Part shown: one piece after another, positions 37,356 through 47,160 of the stretch
How the letters are laid out: the number at the start of each line of letters is the position of its first letter
Position numbering within the stretch: position 1 is the stretch's first letter
NCBI RefSeq assembly: GCF_000238595.1
Contig: NZ_AGTS01000063.1
Coordinates: forward strand, 40,596-104,595
DNA from: Acidovorax sp. NO-1
GTDB taxonomy: Bacteria; Pseudomonadota; Gammaproteobacteria; Burkholderiales; Burkholderiaceae_C
Length of the DNA stretch: 64,000 bases
Direction of reading: 5' to 3'
The notes under the pieces: model-generated
The model's input: only the letters and a program-made list of their open reading frames with translations
The model's database searches: none
Told to the model about the DNA's origin: nothing
Translations under genes and position numbers: made by a program

Positions 37356-39587
37356 GTGAAAATTCGTAACGCCATGATGGGGGCCAGTCTGTGGGTGGTG
37401 GCCACAGGCGTATCTGCATTGTCTTTGGGCAGCAGCCGCGGCGCTGTGGTCTTGGGTGCGCCGGTGGACTTGTCCTTTGATGTCCAGCCGGACCCGGGCA
37501 CCGATATCGCCTCCGCCTGCGTCACGGCGCGGATCATGGCTGGCGAGACGGCCGTTGGCGACGCCAGGGTGCGCGTGACGCCTCTTCCCGACATGCGTGG
37601 CCGCCCCTCGGCGGTGAGGGTTCAGGCGGCGATTGCGGTGGATGAGCCCGTTTTGACCGTCACCCTGTCTGCCGGGTGCGCTGGCAAGGTCACACGCACC
37701 TACACCTTTTTTGCAGAGCTTCCGAACTCGGTAGCCCGATCTGCCGCCCCGGTGGATGTCTCGCAGCTTCCCTCGGTTGAGCGGACCGGGGCTGAAACGT
37801 CGCGCCCGGCCCAGACCGCGGCCAGTGCACGTGGCGCCACCGCAGCCGCAGCGCCAGCAGCGCCCCTGGCACCGCCGTCCGCCCCGCCATCGTTACCCCC
37901 TGCCAGCGCCGCTGCCCCGGTTGCGCGGGCAGCGCCGCCGATTACCCCGGCGTCGCCCCAGGCACAAGGCCCAGCGCGCCCCGCAGAGCGCAGCCGCGCA
38001 CGTGCGCAGACCGCAGCAAGTGCACCCCCGGCAGCAAAGAAGACACCCGCAGCATCCGCACCTGCCGACCGGCCCCGTCTGGTGGTCGAGTCGCTGGACC
38101 TGTGGACGGACCGCCCCGTGGCGCTGCGCAGTTCCCCCGAGCTGCTGACCGTGCCGTCCGACCAGCCCTCGGCCGAGCGTGCACAGGCTGCAGCGATGTG
38201 GCGGGCGTTGAACGCGCCCCCCGAAGAATCCGCTGCGCAGACAGACCGGCTCAGCGCCCTGGAGGCGGATGTGGCGGCATTGCGGGCGCAAGCCGCAAGT
38301 GACAGCGCCCGCGCTGCACAGCTGCAGCTGCAACTGGAGCAGGCCGAGAACGATCGTTTCCCGGCCACCGTGGTGTATGCGCTGGCCGCCGCGGTCCTGC
38401 TGGCGTTGCTGCTGGTGTTGTGGGCCTGGGCCAGGCTGCGCAGTGCCTCTGAAAGGGCGGTACGCTCGTGGCGCGACTCCGTGGCTGCGCTGGGCGGAGA
38501 GGACGTGATGGCGGAGCACGGTGCGGCACTGGGCCTCGCCCCGGAGCCTAGCGATGACTGGGTGGCTTCCGACGAATTGTCGGGCCCCAGGGCGCCTTCG
38601 CCGGACTCCGCTGCGGCGCCACTGGCGCCGCCGTTTGTGGCCACCGCCCCGCTGCCCAGTGCGCCGTCGCCCCTGAAGGCCACGCCTTCAGAGCCGCCCC
38701 CCGCCGCAGCGCCGCAGGCCCCGCTGCACATCGTCAGCCCCGAAGAGCTGTTCGACATCCAGCAGCAGGCGGAGTTTTTTGTGTCAGTGGGCGAGCACCA
38801 GCAGGCCATCGAAGTGCTGAAAAAGCACATTGCCGAGCGTGGAGCGACATCGCCGCTTGCCTATCTGGAGCTCTTGCGGCTGTACCACACGCTCAGCCGC
38901 GTGGAGGAGTTCTCGCAGCTGCGGGTGCAGTTCATGCAGTCGTTCAATGCACAGGTTCCGGAGTTTTCGGGCTTTCATCGCACGGGCCGAATGCTGTACC
39001 ACTACACCGACGCGCTGGCCGAGATCGAGGAGGCGTGGACGTCTCCCGCGGTGGTGATACTGCTGGAAAAGCTGCTGTTCAAGCCAGACGGTGTGGAATC
39101 GCAAGAGCCGTTTGATCTGGCCGCCTACGATGATTTGTTGCTGCTGCTGGCCATTGCGCAAACCACGCCCCCCAGCGCACGCGGCGCCCCTGCGCCCCGC
39201 AAGCGCACCACACCACTTGCGCCGCCCAGGGATGAAACCCAGGTGCTGCGGCCGTCCCCACCATCGGCCATCATGGCCGCTGCAGCCCCGGCCGACTCTC
39301 TGGCTGGTGGTCTGGACTTCGACTTTGATGCGCATCTGCCCACCGCTGTGAACTTGGCTCCCCGGGCGTCTGCAACTACGGCTCCCGCTGCCCTTCAAGC
39401 GCCATCACGCGGCGCGCCGCTGGATCTCGACCTCGATCTGTCGGAGCCTCCCCATCTCACCCTCAGCGACCTGCCGCCCGCGCCGGTGACAGCGCCTCCG
39501 GCGCAGGGGCAGCCGGTGGGTTTCGGCATGGACAACGACCTGATGGAACTCCGGCTGGAACTGGAAAAAAAGATCCCCGGCAAGTGA
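37356..39587 (+). CDS. FimV-like membrane protein
   Basis: The 743-residue product starts at GTG 37356 with a signal peptide ending in VSALS. Then comes a domain (SLGSSRGAVVLGAPVDLSFDV) like the N-terminal domain of FimV/TspA, an Ala/Pro-rich linker (140-240), a coiled-coil stretch (ALEADVAALRAQAASDSARA), one transmembrane helix (VVYALAAAVLLALLLVLWAW, about 335-354), and a cytoplasmic part with a helical repeat (HIVSPEELFDIQQQAEFFVS, then QQAIEVLKKHI). Such proteins organise peptidoglycan or polar machinery and twitching motility. No pil genes are in the window. The C-terminal part (MDNDLMELRLELEKKIPGK) resembles the FimV tail. Confidence 0.75.
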   Translation: MKIRNAMMGASLWVVATGVSALSLGSSRGAVVLGAPVDLSFDVQPDPGTDIASACVTARIMAGETAVGDARVRVTPLPDMRGRPSAVRVQAAIAVDEPVLTVTLSAGCAGKVTRTYTFFAELPNSVARSAAPVDVSQLPSVERTGAETSRPAQTAASARGATAAAAPAAPLAPPSAPPSLPPASAAAPVARAAPPITPASPQAQGPARPAERSRARAQTAASAPPAAKKTPAASAPADRPRLVVESLDLWTDRPVALRSSPELLTVPSDQPSAERAQAAAMWRALNAPPEESAAQTDRLSALEADVAALRAQAASDSARAAQLQLQLEQAENDRFPATVVYALAAAVLLALLLVLWAWARLRSASERAVRSWRDSVAALGGEDVMAEHGAALGLAPEPSDDWVASDELSGPRAPSPDSAAAPLAPPFVATAPLPSAPSPLKATPSEPPPAAAPQAPLHIVSPEELFDIQQQAEFFVSVGEHQQAIEVLKKHIAERGATSPLAYLELLRLYHTLSRVEEFSQLRVQFMQSFNAQVPEFSGFHRTGRMLYHYTDALAEIEEAWTSPAVVILLEKLLFKPDGVESQEPFDLAAYDDLLLLLAIAQTTPPSARGAPAPRKRTTPLAPPRDETQVLRPSPPSAIMAAAAPADSLAGGLDFDFDAHLPTAVNLAPRASATTAPAALQAPSRGAPLDLDLDLSEPPHLTLSDLPPAPVTAPPAQGQPVGFGMDNDLMELRLELEKKIPGK

Positions 39588-39632
39588 CGATGGCAGCCGC
39601 CTGATGCCTGCCCGGGCATTCAGGCGCTCTTG

Positions 39633-40553
39633 TCAGGTTTCGTGGGGCATACCGCCTGCCTTCAGGCCCTGCATCAGCTGCGCTGCGGCGACCTCTGCAT
39701 CTGGCGCGTTCACGATGGCGCGCACCACCGCCACCGATCCCACGCCGGTGGCCAGCACCTGCCCAAACTGCTCGGCGCCGATGCCGCCAATCGCCACCTG
39801 GGGGTAGTGGCGCATCAGCCGCGCATACACCCCGAGCCGCCCCACACCTTGCGGGGCCGTGGCCATTTTTTTCAGCGTGGTCGGAAACACCGCACCCATG
39901 GCGACGTAGCTCGGACCCACCGCGTCCGCGCGCACCATTTCGGCATAACCGTGGGTGCTGACGCCCAGGCGCAGGCCCGAACAGTGCAACGCCTGAAGCT
40001 CGGGAGCACTCAGTGCGTCCAGGTCTTCCTGGCCCAGATGTACGCCATAGGCACCGGCGTCGATGGCCGCGCGCCAGTGATCGTTGATGAACAGCAGCGC
40101 GCCCGTGCCCTGCACGGCCGACACGGCCGAGCGCACTTCGCGATCGATGGCGACCGGGTCGTCGGACTTGAAGCGCAGCTGCACCGTGGGCACCCCCGCG
40201 CGGGCCATGCGGCCCACCCAGGCGGCATCGGGCAGCACGGCGTAGAGGCCCAGGTGATGGGGGCAGGGCGCAAACTGGTGGGCGCGCGGCAGTGGCTGCA
40301 GCCCGAAGTCCTCAGGGGCGTCGGGCCACGTCTCGGGCTGTGCCACGCCGGTGCGCAGGGCGCGGGTCTGCCAGGCGCGGGCCAGGCATTCGGCATCGTG
40401 GGCGATGAAACCCAGCTGACTGCAGGCTTGCAGCGCGGCCAGGTAGACGGGCTCCTGCGAGGTGGGGGCAGGCACCGGCTCGGGTGCAAAACCCGCAAAG
40501 GTGGCGGCGTGGTGGCTCAGGATGGCGTGCGCCAGGGCGGTGGTGTCATGCAT
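39633..40553 (-). CDS. thiE: Thiamine phosphate synthase, with N-terminal extension
   Basis: ThiE joins the pyrimidine and thiazole phosphates to thiamine phosphate. The C-terminal ~200 residues have the family motifs [43 protein letters not shown] and [14 protein letters not shown]. The protein is 306 residues, about 95 longer than usual at the N terminus; the extra part is rich in Ala, His and Pro and I did not recognise it. The start at 40553 overlaps the end of thiG by 8 bases (ATGCATGA), so coupling is likely. Confidence 0.92.
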   Translation of the reverse strand: MHDTTALAHAILSHHAATFAGFAPEPVPAPTSQEPVYLAALQACSQLGFIAHDAECLARAWQTRALRTGVAQPETWPDAPEDFGLQPLPRAHQFAPCPHHLGLYAVLPDAAWVGRMARAGVPTVQLRFKSDDPVAIDREVRSAVSAVQGTGALLFINDHWRAAIDAGAYGVHLGQEDLDALSAPELQALHCSGLRLGVSTHGYAEMVRADAVGPSYVAMGAVFPTTLKKMATAPQGVGRLGVYARLMRHYPQVAIGGIGAEQFGQVLATGVGSVAVVRAIVNAPDAEVAAAQLMQGLKAGGMPHET

Positions 40554-41355
40554 GGGCGTGGTGCCAGAAAGGGGTGCCCAGCACGGGTGTGCTGGGCTGG
40601 GCGGCGTCTTGTGCGGCCATGGCACCGGCCAGGCGGGCTGCGCGCCCGCCGCTCACGGCATCGGCAAACGCACCGGCCATGGCCACCGGGTCTTGCGCCA
40701 ATGCAACGGCCGTGTTCAGCAGCACGCCGTCATAGCCCCATTCCATCACCTGGCAGGCGTGGGACGGCAGGCCCAGGCCCGCGTCCACCAGCATGGGCAC
40801 GTTCAGGCGCTCGCGCAGCGTCTGCAGGGCATAGGGGTTGACTGGGCCGCGCCCGGTGCCGATGGGCGCGGCCCAGGGCATAACGGCCTGGCAGCCCACG
40901 TCCACCAGGCGCTGGCACAGCACCAGGTCTTCGGTGCAGTAGGGCAGCACCTGAAAGCCTTCCTTGATGAGATGCTCGGCCACACCCACCAGGTTCAGGG
41001 TGTCGGGCTGCAGGGTGTAGTCGTCGCCAATCAGCTCCAGCTTGATCCACGGGGTGTTGAACACCTCGCGCGCCATCTGGGCGGTGGTGATGGCCTCTTG
41101 CGCGCTGTGGCAGCCGGCGGTGTTGGGCAGCACGGGCACGTTGAGCTTGCGCAGCAGCTCCCAGAAGCTGCTGCCGCTTTCGGCCGGGTTGCTGCCCTGG
41201 CGGCGCAATGACGCGGTGACCATGGCGGGCCGGGCGCGGAGCACGGCGGCTTCGAGCACGGCGGGCGAGGGGTAGCGCGAGGTGCCCAGCAGCAGGCGGC
41301 TGGCAAAGGTCTGGCCGTACAGCACCAGCGGGTCTTGTGGCGTTGGAGTGGTCAT
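40546..41355 (-). CDS. thiG: Thiazole synthase
   Basis: ThiG forms the thiazole ring from ThiS-thiocarboxylate, deoxyxylulose phosphate and dehydroglycine. The 269-residue product has the Schiff-base lysine K105 in [27 protein letters not shown], and the phosphate-binding segments near 180 (IGTGRGP) and 205 ([10 protein letters not shown]). It is the third gene of the thiO-thiS-thiG-thiE set. A palindromic repeat fills most of the 82-base gap to thiS. This gap has no clear ribosome site beyond the repeat. Confidence 0.95.
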   Translation of the reverse strand: MTTPTPQDPLVLYGQTFASRLLLGTSRYPSPAVLEAAVLRARPAMVTASLRRQGSNPAESGSSFWELLRKLNVPVLPNTAGCHSAQEAITTAQMAREVFNTPWIKLELIGDDYTLQPDTLNLVGVAEHLIKEGFQVLPYCTEDLVLCQRLVDVGCQAVMPWAAPIGTGRGPVNPYALQTLRERLNVPMLVDAGLGLPSHACQVMEWGYDGVLLNTAVALAQDPVAMAGAFADAVSGGRAARLAGAMAAQDAAQPSTPVLGTPFWHHAHA

Positions 41356-41361
41356 GGATTC

Positions 41362-41423
41362 ACTATTGTTTTGATAGCTGTTGGCGCTTTATAGATAAGC
41401 GCTGGAGGCCATTTTTATTCAAA
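41362..41423. repeat. Palindromic repeat, copy 7, between thiS and thiG
   Basis: ACTATTGTTTTGATAGCTG, core GGCGCTTTATAGATAAGCGC, then TGGAGGCCATTTTTATTCAA. It lies six bases upstream of the thiG start, inside the operon, so the transcript carries the hairpin. Confidence 0.9.
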
Positions 41424-41437
41424 TCTTGGGTGCGGGA

Positions 41438-41635
41438 TCAACCCCCGGTCACGGGCGAGATGATTTCCACGCGGTCGCCGGGCTGCAGCGTGCGGGCGGC
41501 GTAGCCGGTGTTGGGCACGAAGGTGGTGTTCACGGCCACCGCAAAGGGCGGGTGTGCATCGATGGCGGCCACGGCGTCGGACACGGTGGCACCGTCGGGC
41601 AGCTCGTGCGGGGTCTGGTTGATGGTGATGTTCAT
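41438..41635 (-). CDS. thiS: Sulfur carrier protein ThiS
   Basis: ThiS carries the sulfur for the thiazole ring as a C-terminal thiocarboxylate. The 65-residue ubiquitin-like product ends in the required Gly-Gly (SPVTGG). VNTTFVPNTGYAART and LQPGDRVEIISPV match the family. Its start overlaps the thiO stop (ATGA). An adenylating ThiF enzyme is not in the window. Confidence 0.93.
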   Translation of the reverse strand: MNITINQTPHELPDGATVSDAVAAIDAHPPFAVAVNTTFVPNTGYAARTLQPGDRVEIISPVTGG

Positions 41636-42762
41636 GCGAGGGCGGTATCAGCGCGGGTGGCGGGCGCAGGTGTGGGGGCCAGGTCCAGCGCGAGGTCAAA
41701 ACGTTGCGAAAGCTGCGATTGTCCCGTGTTCAGCACTTCCAGGGTCACATCCAGCATCGCTGGGGCGATCATGAAACCGTGGCGGTACAGGCCGTTGATC
41801 TCCAGCACACCCGGGCGCGGCTGGCGGATGGCGGGCAGGTTGTCGGGCAGCGTGGGGCGGCACTGCGTGGCCAGCTCCAGGATGCGGCCCTCTGCAAAGC
41901 CGGGGTGCACGGCGTAGGCGGCTGAGAGCAGTTCCAGCGTGGACCGCACGCTGGCGGGCGAGAGGTCGTCCGATTCGATCTCGGTCGCGCCAATCACGAA
42001 AAGGTGGTCCTCCTTGGGCGCGATGTAGATGGGGTAGCGCGGGTGCACCAGCCGTGTCGGGCGCTGCAGCGTGACATCCGGCGCGTGGATGCGCACCACC
42101 TCGCCGCGCACGCCGCGCAGTGCGCTCCACTGGCCCCTGGCGCCCAGGCCCCGGCAGTCCAGCACCCAGTCGGGCTGGCCGGGGGCGCCGGGGGTGAAGG
42201 TGTCGGGCGATTGCGGGCTGTGCCAGTGCGTGCGCACCGACAGCCGCTGCATTTCCACCACCAGGGCGGCTAGCAGCTGTCGGTTGTCGAGCTGGCCTTC
42301 GCCGGGCAGGTACAGGCCCTGGACAAAGCGGTGCGCCAGCGTGGGCTCGGCCTCAGCCAGGGCCTCGCTGCCCAGCTTTTGCAGGCGGGGCAGCTCGGGC
42401 ACGGTGTGCTGGTTGGCCTCCAGCTGGCGCGTCAGGCGCTGGGCTTCGGCCGCGTCCTGCCGGTGCCACACGATCAGCGTGCCCGCCTGCTGGAAGAACA
42501 CAGGCTCGGCCAGCGGCGCCAGCAGCTGCGGCCAGCGGGTGAGGGCATGGTGGCCCATGCGCACCACGCCAGGTTCGGTGATGGCTGATTCGGCCAGGGG
42601 CGCCAGCATGGCGGCGGCCACCATGGCGGCCGAGCCTTCTGCAGCCGGGCTGCCCGCGTCGTGGATGTCCACGCGGTGGCCCTGGCGGGCCAGCTCGACC
42701 GCCAGCAGGCGGCCCATGAGGCCTGCGCCCAGGATGGCAAATGAGGAGGGTGGCAGTGGCAT
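41632..42762 (-). CDS. thiO: Glycine oxidase (thiazole pathway)
   Basis: ThiO oxidises glycine to dehydroglycine for ThiG using FAD. The 376-residue product has the dinucleotide motif FAILGAGLMGRLLAVELAR (8-26), DIHDAG after it, and the FAD C-terminal segment VLEINGLYRHGFMIAPAM. Presence of thiO rather than thiH fits an aerobe. It is the first gene after the TPP riboswitch. The start at 42762 (MPLPPSSFAILG) is the family-like one; the frame is open much further upstream through the riboswitch, which is coincidental. Confidence 0.93.
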   Translation of the reverse strand: MPLPPSSFAILGAGLMGRLLAVELARQGHRVDIHDAGSPAAEGSAAMVAAAMLAPLAESAITEPGVVRMGHHALTRWPQLLAPLAEPVFFQQAGTLIVWHRQDAAEAQRLTRQLEANQHTVPELPRLQKLGSEALAEAEPTLAHRFVQGLYLPGEGQLDNRQLLAALVVEMQRLSVRTHWHSPQSPDTFTPGAPGQPDWVLDCRGLGARGQWSALRGVRGEVVRIHAPDVTLQRPTRLVHPRYPIYIAPKEDHLFVIGATEIESDDLSPASVRSTLELLSAAYAVHPGFAEGRILELATQCRPTLPDNLPAIRQPRPGVLEINGLYRHGFMIAPAMLDVTLEVLNTGQSQLSQRFDLALDLAPTPAPATRADTALA

Positions 42763-42843
42763 AGTCGTTATGGTCTGTCCGTGTGCTGCAGGCGAGGCGC
42801 GAGCAAGGTGCATGGGGACAAAACGGGGCTGTGCCGCTTGAAA

Positions 42844-42960
42844 GGAAACTCCCCACGCCAGCATGACCTGGATCGGGTAGCGGGGCCATGCAACTGTGTG
42901 CGCGGTAGCCCCAGGGTATTTCTCAGTCGCACACCAAAATGGCGGGACACCCCTGTTTCG
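42844..42960 (-). promoter_or_regulatory. TPP riboswitch controlling thiO-thiS-thiG-thiE
   Basis: On the minus strand the conserved parts are in order: AGGGGTGTCC, then CTGAGAAATACCC, then ACCCGATCCAGGTCATGCTG and GCGTGGGGA. GAAAC (42955-42959) pairs with GTTTC (42845-42849) as the closing stem. The element ends about 80 bases before the thiO start. Thiamine pyrophosphate would turn the operon off. Confidence 0.95.
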
Positions 42961-43032
42961 TCCGGAAAAATCAATTACAGCACAAGCCCGCAACGCTCTT
43001 TTTGCGCTAGCGCATAGGCCATAATTTTTGCC

Positions 43033-43908
43033 ATGACTTCTTTGATCCCGCCGTCCTCCACGCCGCCTCTGCCTTCTACACGCCGCTATGTGCGTGTGCT
43101 CTCCATCGCAGGTTCTGACAGCGGCGGCGGCGCGGGCATCCAGGCCGACCTCAAGACCTTTGCCGCCCTGGGCTGCTACGGCATGACGGCCATCACGGCC
43201 ATCACGGCGCAGAACACCTGTGGCGTGACGGGCATCCACGGCATTCCGCCCGAAATGCTCAAGGCCCAGATCGACGCTGTGGTGCAGGACATTGGTGTGG
43301 ATGCGGTCAAGATCGGCATGCTGCATTCGCCCGAGGTGGTGCGTGTGGTGGCCGATGCCATCCGCACCTACCAACTGCCCCATGTGGTGCTCGACCCCGT
43401 GATGGTCGCCACCAGTGGAGACCGGCTCATCGCTGCAGAAACCGTGAGCGTGCTGGTGCAGGAGCTGTTTCCGCTGGCCGAGATCATCACCCCCAACCTA
43501 GACGAGGCCGGCTGGCTGCTGGGGCGCAGCATCAAGGGCGTGGAAACGCTGGACGAAGCCGCGCAGGCCCTGTGCGCGCTGGGTGCACGTGCGGCGCTGC
43601 TCAAGGGCGGCCACCTGCCCGGAGACTGGGTGGTGGACGTGCTGGCCACCCGCAGCGGCGTGCGGCAGCGGCTGGAGTCCGCACGCATTGCCACGCCCAA
43701 CGGGCACGGCACCGGCTGCACCCTGTCGTCGGCCATTGCTGCACACCTGGCGCAGGGCCTGCCCTTGCAGCAGGCGGTGGAGCGCGCGCGGGCCTACATC
43801 CTGGGCGCCATTGCTGCAGGGGCTGATGTGACCACCGGCCGTGGTCACGGCCCGCTCAACCACGGCTATGCGCCCGTGGCGCAACTGGTGTTTACCAGCC
43901 CCAAGTAA
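43033..43908 (+). CDS. thiD: Hydroxymethylpyrimidine/phosphomethylpyrimidine kinase
   Basis: ThiD phosphorylates HMP twice to give HMP diphosphate for ThiE. The 291-residue product is a ribokinase-fold enzyme with LSIAGSDSGGGAGIQADLK (about 23-41), the segment AVKIGML, VLDPVMVATSGDRL, and the catalytic-anion-hole motif NGHGTGCTLSSAIAA. It lies divergent from the riboswitch-thiO unit and has no riboswitch of its own. Its 3' end overlaps the SH3 gene on the other strand by 17 bases. Confidence 0.94.
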   Translation: MTSLIPPSSTPPLPSTRRYVRVLSIAGSDSGGGAGIQADLKTFAALGCYGMTAITAITAQNTCGVTGIHGIPPEMLKAQIDAVVQDIGVDAVKIGMLHSPEVVRVVADAIRTYQLPHVVLDPVMVATSGDRLIAAETVSVLVQELFPLAEIITPNLDEAGWLLGRSIKGVETLDEAAQALCALGARAALLKGGHLPGDWVVDVLATRSGVRQRLESARIATPNGHGTGCTLSSAIAAHLAQGLPLQQAVERARAYILGAIAAGADVTTGRGHGPLNHGYAPVAQLVFTSPK

Positions 43909-44386
43909 GCCGTTTGGCAACCCAACCGCGCTGGCCGCCGTCGCGTTTCACGCGGGCCCACTCGCCCTGGCTGCCCACGGTGCGTACCACCTCGTGCTGG
44001 TCCAGCTTGCCGATCACCCGATGGCGCCGGCCGGGGCCCGCGCGCAGGTTGGCCGTGTGCACGGTCACCACGCGGTGCGGTGTCTTGGCCGTCAGCGGCG
44101 CGAAGACCCAGCCCAGCGACTCTTCGTGGTCGCGCACCTTGAGCCATTTGCCGCGCCGCTGCTCGACCTGGAGCGGGTAGCCTTTGCTCAGCTCCCACGC
44201 GGTGTCCGAGCGCGTGGTGGGCTGCGTTCGAACGTTGACGCTATCGCTACTGATACTCACGAAGCCATTGTTGACCTGCGCAGTGGCGGGCAGCACGATG
44301 GCGGCGCCCAGCAGCGTGCAAAACAGGGCGTGGGTAAGTCGGGGCAGGTCGTAAGACACGGGGCAGGTACTCCTTCCAGTAGACAT
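43892..44386 (-). CDS. Exported SH3-domain protein
   Basis: The 164-residue product has a signal peptide (ALFCTLLGAAIVLPATAQ, then VNNG) and two bacterial SH3-like domains: SDSVNVRTQPTTRSDTAWEL and HTANLRAGPGRRHRVIGKL, each with a following GxWxKV-type strand (GKWLKVRD, GEWARVKRD). Such proteins bind peptidoglycan or other cell-wall parts. The C terminus GWVAKRLTW is the usual end of the second domain. The gene converges with thiD, with a short overlap. Function beyond wall binding is not known. Confidence 0.85.
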   Translation of the reverse strand: MSTGRSTCPVSYDLPRLTHALFCTLLGAAIVLPATAQVNNGFVSISSDSVNVRTQPTTRSDTAWELSKGYPLQVEQRRGKWLKVRDHEESLGWVFAPLTAKTPHRVVTVHTANLRAGPGRRHRVIGKLDQHEVVRTVGSQGEWARVKRDGGQRGWVAKRLTWGW

Positions 44387-44504
44387 GGCGTTACAGAATG
44401 AGTCTGGGCAGAGCCCACGCTATCCTGCAAAGTTCCAGCCCGTTTCGCTCGTATCGCTATTTAAATCGGAGCGCCTGGCGCTTGTAGCGCGCCATTTGTA
44501 ACCA

Positions 44505-44559
44505 TAAATGGCTTGAAAACCTTGCCCATCAAGCGGAAAATGCTATCTATTTGGTAGCA
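44505..44559. repeat. Palindromic repeat, copy 8, degenerate, at the cytX 3' end
   Basis: AAATGGCTTGAAAACCTTGC, CCATCAAGCG, then GCTATCTATTTGGTAGCAAT can be aligned with the family over its whole length but the core palindrome is damaged. It supplies the last codons and the TAG stop (44547-44549) of the permease. Confidence 0.55.
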
Positions 44560-45833
44560 ATCTGCGGACGCGTGAGGAACGCCAGAGCGAAGCACAAAGC
44601 CAGCGTGGGAAGCGACGAGCCCGCTTGCGGCAGCAGGCGGGGCAGCAGATGAAAGCACGCGATCCCGCCGATCCAGATCGCCACCGGCACTGCGTGCACG
44701 CCACGCGCGCCGTTCAGCAGCGCCTGCGTGGGCGCGCCAAATGCGAGGCGCCCGAGGATTACGCCGAACAGCGGCACAAACACCGAACTCAGCAGCAGCA
44801 GGAACGGCTCCAGGCTGTGCATGGGCAGCGCCAGTGCGAGGCCGGTACACACCGCAGCCACCACCAGGCCCCAGGCACGCACGCTCCAGCGCGGCATCAG
44901 GCTGTGGGCCGACACGGCGCCCGAATAGGTGTCGCCATAGGCGTTGTCCACCTCGTCGATCAGGATCAGCGACAGCGCGATCAGCCCGCCCTGGGCCAGC
45001 AGCAGCGCCTGCACCAGATCCTTGCTGGGCAAGGTCAGCGCTACCAGCACACCCAGCGTGTAGCACCACATGTTGGCCAGCGCATAGCCGAGCCAGGTGC
45101 CACGCAATGCGGAGCCGCCGTTCCTGCCGTGGCGCGCATAGTCGGCTACCAGCGGCAGCCAGGAGATGGGCATGGCAATCACCAGATCCAGCGCAGGGAA
45201 CACGCCCATGCCACCCGCGCCCTGGCGGTTCCACAGCGCATCAAACCCCTGGGCCTGCGCCAGTGACAAGAACTGCCACGACAGCCACAGCAGCGACAGC
45301 ACCACCAGCGGCAGCGCCACGCGCGCAATCACCTTGCGCACCAGCTGCACCATCGAGCCGCTGATGAGCAGCATTACCACGCCGCCCCACAGCAGCGTGG
45401 CCGCTACCTGCCAGTGCGCACCGGCCATGCTGCCCGACTGCTGACCAATGGCCACGGTGGCATCGCGCATCACCACCAGCTCGAAAGTGCCCCAGCCCAC
45501 CAGCTGCACGATGTTCAGGATGATGGGCAGGCTGGCAAAGGTGCGGCCATACACCGCGTGCATCAGGCCCGCGCTCGCCAGCCCGCTGTCGCAGCCCAGC
45601 TTGGCCACCCAGCCCAGCAGGCCCGCGCCCACGATGGAGCCGGCCACGATGGCGATGAGTGCCTCTTTGGTGCCCAATGCGGGCATCAGGTACGCGCCCA
45701 CCTGCATGACCAGCAGGCCCACGCCCAGGCTGAACCAGAGCGAGGCGTGGTCATGCCACTGGAAGACGCGGCGGTCGGGGGAGACGGGGGCCAGCGCTTC
45801 GTTGTGGGAGGGCGCGGCGGGCGATGAGGACAT
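44547..45833 (-). CDS. cytX: NCS1-family permease, probable hydroxymethylpyrimidine transporter
   Basis: The 428-residue product has about 12 hydrophobic segments and NCS1 features such as SLWFSLGVGLLVMQVGAYL (near 30), and GWGTFELVVMRDA near 110. A TPP riboswitch directly upstream indicates a thiamine-precursor role, so CytX-type HMP uptake is the best assignment; the general family also includes cytosine permeases (CodB). The last residues (IATK) come from a degenerate palindromic repeat. The start is ATG 45833 after a short leader from the riboswitch. Confidence 0.85.
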   Translation of the reverse strand: MSSSPAAPSHNEALAPVSPDRRVFQWHDHASLWFSLGVGLLVMQVGAYLMPALGTKEALIAIVAGSIVGAGLLGWVAKLGCDSGLASAGLMHAVYGRTFASLPIILNIVQLVGWGTFELVVMRDATVAIGQQSGSMAGAHWQVAATLLWGGVVMLLISGSMVQLVRKVIARVALPLVVLSLLWLSWQFLSLAQAQGFDALWNRQGAGGMGVFPALDLVIAMPISWLPLVADYARHGRNGGSALRGTWLGYALANMWCYTLGVLVALTLPSKDLVQALLLAQGGLIALSLILIDEVDNAYGDTYSGAVSAHSLMPRWSVRAWGLVVAAVCTGLALALPMHSLEPFLLLLSSVFVPLFGVILGRLAFGAPTQALLNGARGVHAVPVAIWIGGIACFHLLPRLLPQAGSSLPTLALCFALAFLTRPQIATK

Positions 45834-45917
45834 GGAATGGCTCCGTAAGCAGATACAGAGCAGGGGCGGCCCGCCGGTGCGCCCTGACGTGTTCAGAGTC
45901 GCAATGTGGCGAACTTG

Positions 45918-46000
45918 CTTCCCTGCGCGAGGATGATCTCAATCAGGTTCAAAGGGACTCTCTCAGTCGAAGTGGGCAAACCCGCTTCGACACCCCTAGC
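45918..46000 (-). promoter_or_regulatory. TPP riboswitch controlling cytX
   Basis: On the minus strand CTAGGGGTGTCG is followed by CTGAGAGAGTCCCTTTGAAC, CTGATTGAGATCATCCTCGC and GCAGGGAA. These are the conserved P2/P3 and P4/P5 junction sequences. It ends about 85 bases before the cytX start. Thiamine surplus would lower HMP uptake. Confidence 0.95.
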
Positions 46001-46057
46001 GGTAGCACTTGCAAAAGCAGTGCGCTGCGGATTGTAGTGGCGTGGCTGCGTGCCCGG

Positions 46058-47104
46058 TCAGGCCGCAGCGGCGGCGGGCGACACACCCAGCAGCTGGTGC
46101 AGGCGCGGGCTGGTGGTGGTGTATTGCAGGGCCACCTTGTCGCCCTTGAGTGCCTCGGCCGCGCCAAAGGCGGCCAGCGTGGCTTCGTGAAATCCGCACA
46201 GGATGAGTTTGCGTTTGCCGGGGTAGGTGTTGATGTCGCCCACGGCGTAGATGCCGGGCACGCTGGTGCGAAAGGCCTCGGTATCCACCACCAGTTGCTT
46301 GCGGTCCATGGCCAAGCCCCAGTCCGCAATGGGCCCGAGGCGGGGCGAGATGCCCAGCACAGCCACCAGCAGGTCGAGCGCCAGGGCGCGGCTGCTGCCA
46401 TCGGCGTCCACCATCTGCAGGGCGGTCAGCTGTTCACCCGTGGTTTCGATGCCGGTGATCTGTGCGGCCTCGACGTGGATGCGGCCCGCATCGCGCAGTT
46501 GCTGCATGCGCTGCAGCAGGGCATCCGGTGCCTGGAAGACGTCGCGGCGGTGCAGCAGGCTCACGCGGGCGGCCTGGCCCTGCTCGGCCAGATCCACGGC
46601 GCGGGCCACGGCGGGCTCGTCGCCGCCGTGCACGACGACGTGGCGCCCCGCCACATCCGCAGTCGCGGGCAGGTGTTGGTAGTGGACCTGGTTGCCCACA
46701 AACCGCTCGATGCCGTCCACCTTGAGCGTGCGCGGCACAAAGGCGCCCACGCCGGCGGCAATGAATACGCTGCGGGCCAGCAGCTGTGCACCTTGCGAGG
46801 TTTCGACCAGCAGGCGCCCATCGGTCTGCACGGTGAGTGCGGACACCAGCGCGTTCAGGTGCCACTGGGTCTTGAACGGCGCAATCTGCTGAAGCAGCAA
46901 ACCGGCCAGCTCGCGCCCGGTGCACACCGGGATGCCCGGGATGTCGTAGATGGGTTTGTCGCCGTACAGCTCGACACACTGGCCACCCGCATGGGGCAGG
47001 GCGTCGATCAGGTGGGCGGTGATGCCTTGCAGGCCCAGCTGGAAGACCTGGAACAGGCCCACGGGCCCCGCGCCGATGACGACGGCGTCGGTTTCTTGAA
47101 TCAT
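46058..47104 (-). CDS. Ferredoxin-NADP reductase, thioredoxin-reductase-like type
   Basis: The 348-residue product is an FAD/NADP flavoprotein of the type-2 FNR family. Motifs: [20 protein letters not shown] (7-26), [18 protein letters not shown], the NADP loop [20 protein letters not shown] (about 155-175) and the C-terminal FAD motif [19 protein letters not shown]. No redox CxxC is present, which separates it from thioredoxin reductase. It probably moves electrons between NADPH and ferredoxin, likely the FdxA gene just upstream. The C terminus is Ala-rich (SPAAAAA). Confidence 0.9.
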   Translation of the reverse strand: MIQETDAVVIGAGPVGLFQVFQLGLQGITAHLIDALPHAGGQCVELYGDKPIYDIPGIPVCTGRELAGLLLQQIAPFKTQWHLNALVSALTVQTDGRLLVETSQGAQLLARSVFIAAGVGAFVPRTLKVDGIERFVGNQVHYQHLPATADVAGRHVVVHGGDEPAVARAVDLAEQGQAARVSLLHRRDVFQAPDALLQRMQQLRDAGRIHVEAAQITGIETTGEQLTALQMVDADGSSRALALDLLVAVLGISPRLGPIADWGLAMDRKQLVVDTEAFRTSVPGIYAVGDINTYPGKRKLILCGFHEATLAAFGAAEALKGDKVALQYTTTSPRLHQLLGVSPAAAAA

Positions 47105-47160
47105 GGCCGTCACGCCTGGGTAGCAGCGCCAGGCGCCACGTTGCCCTGGATCGACACAAA

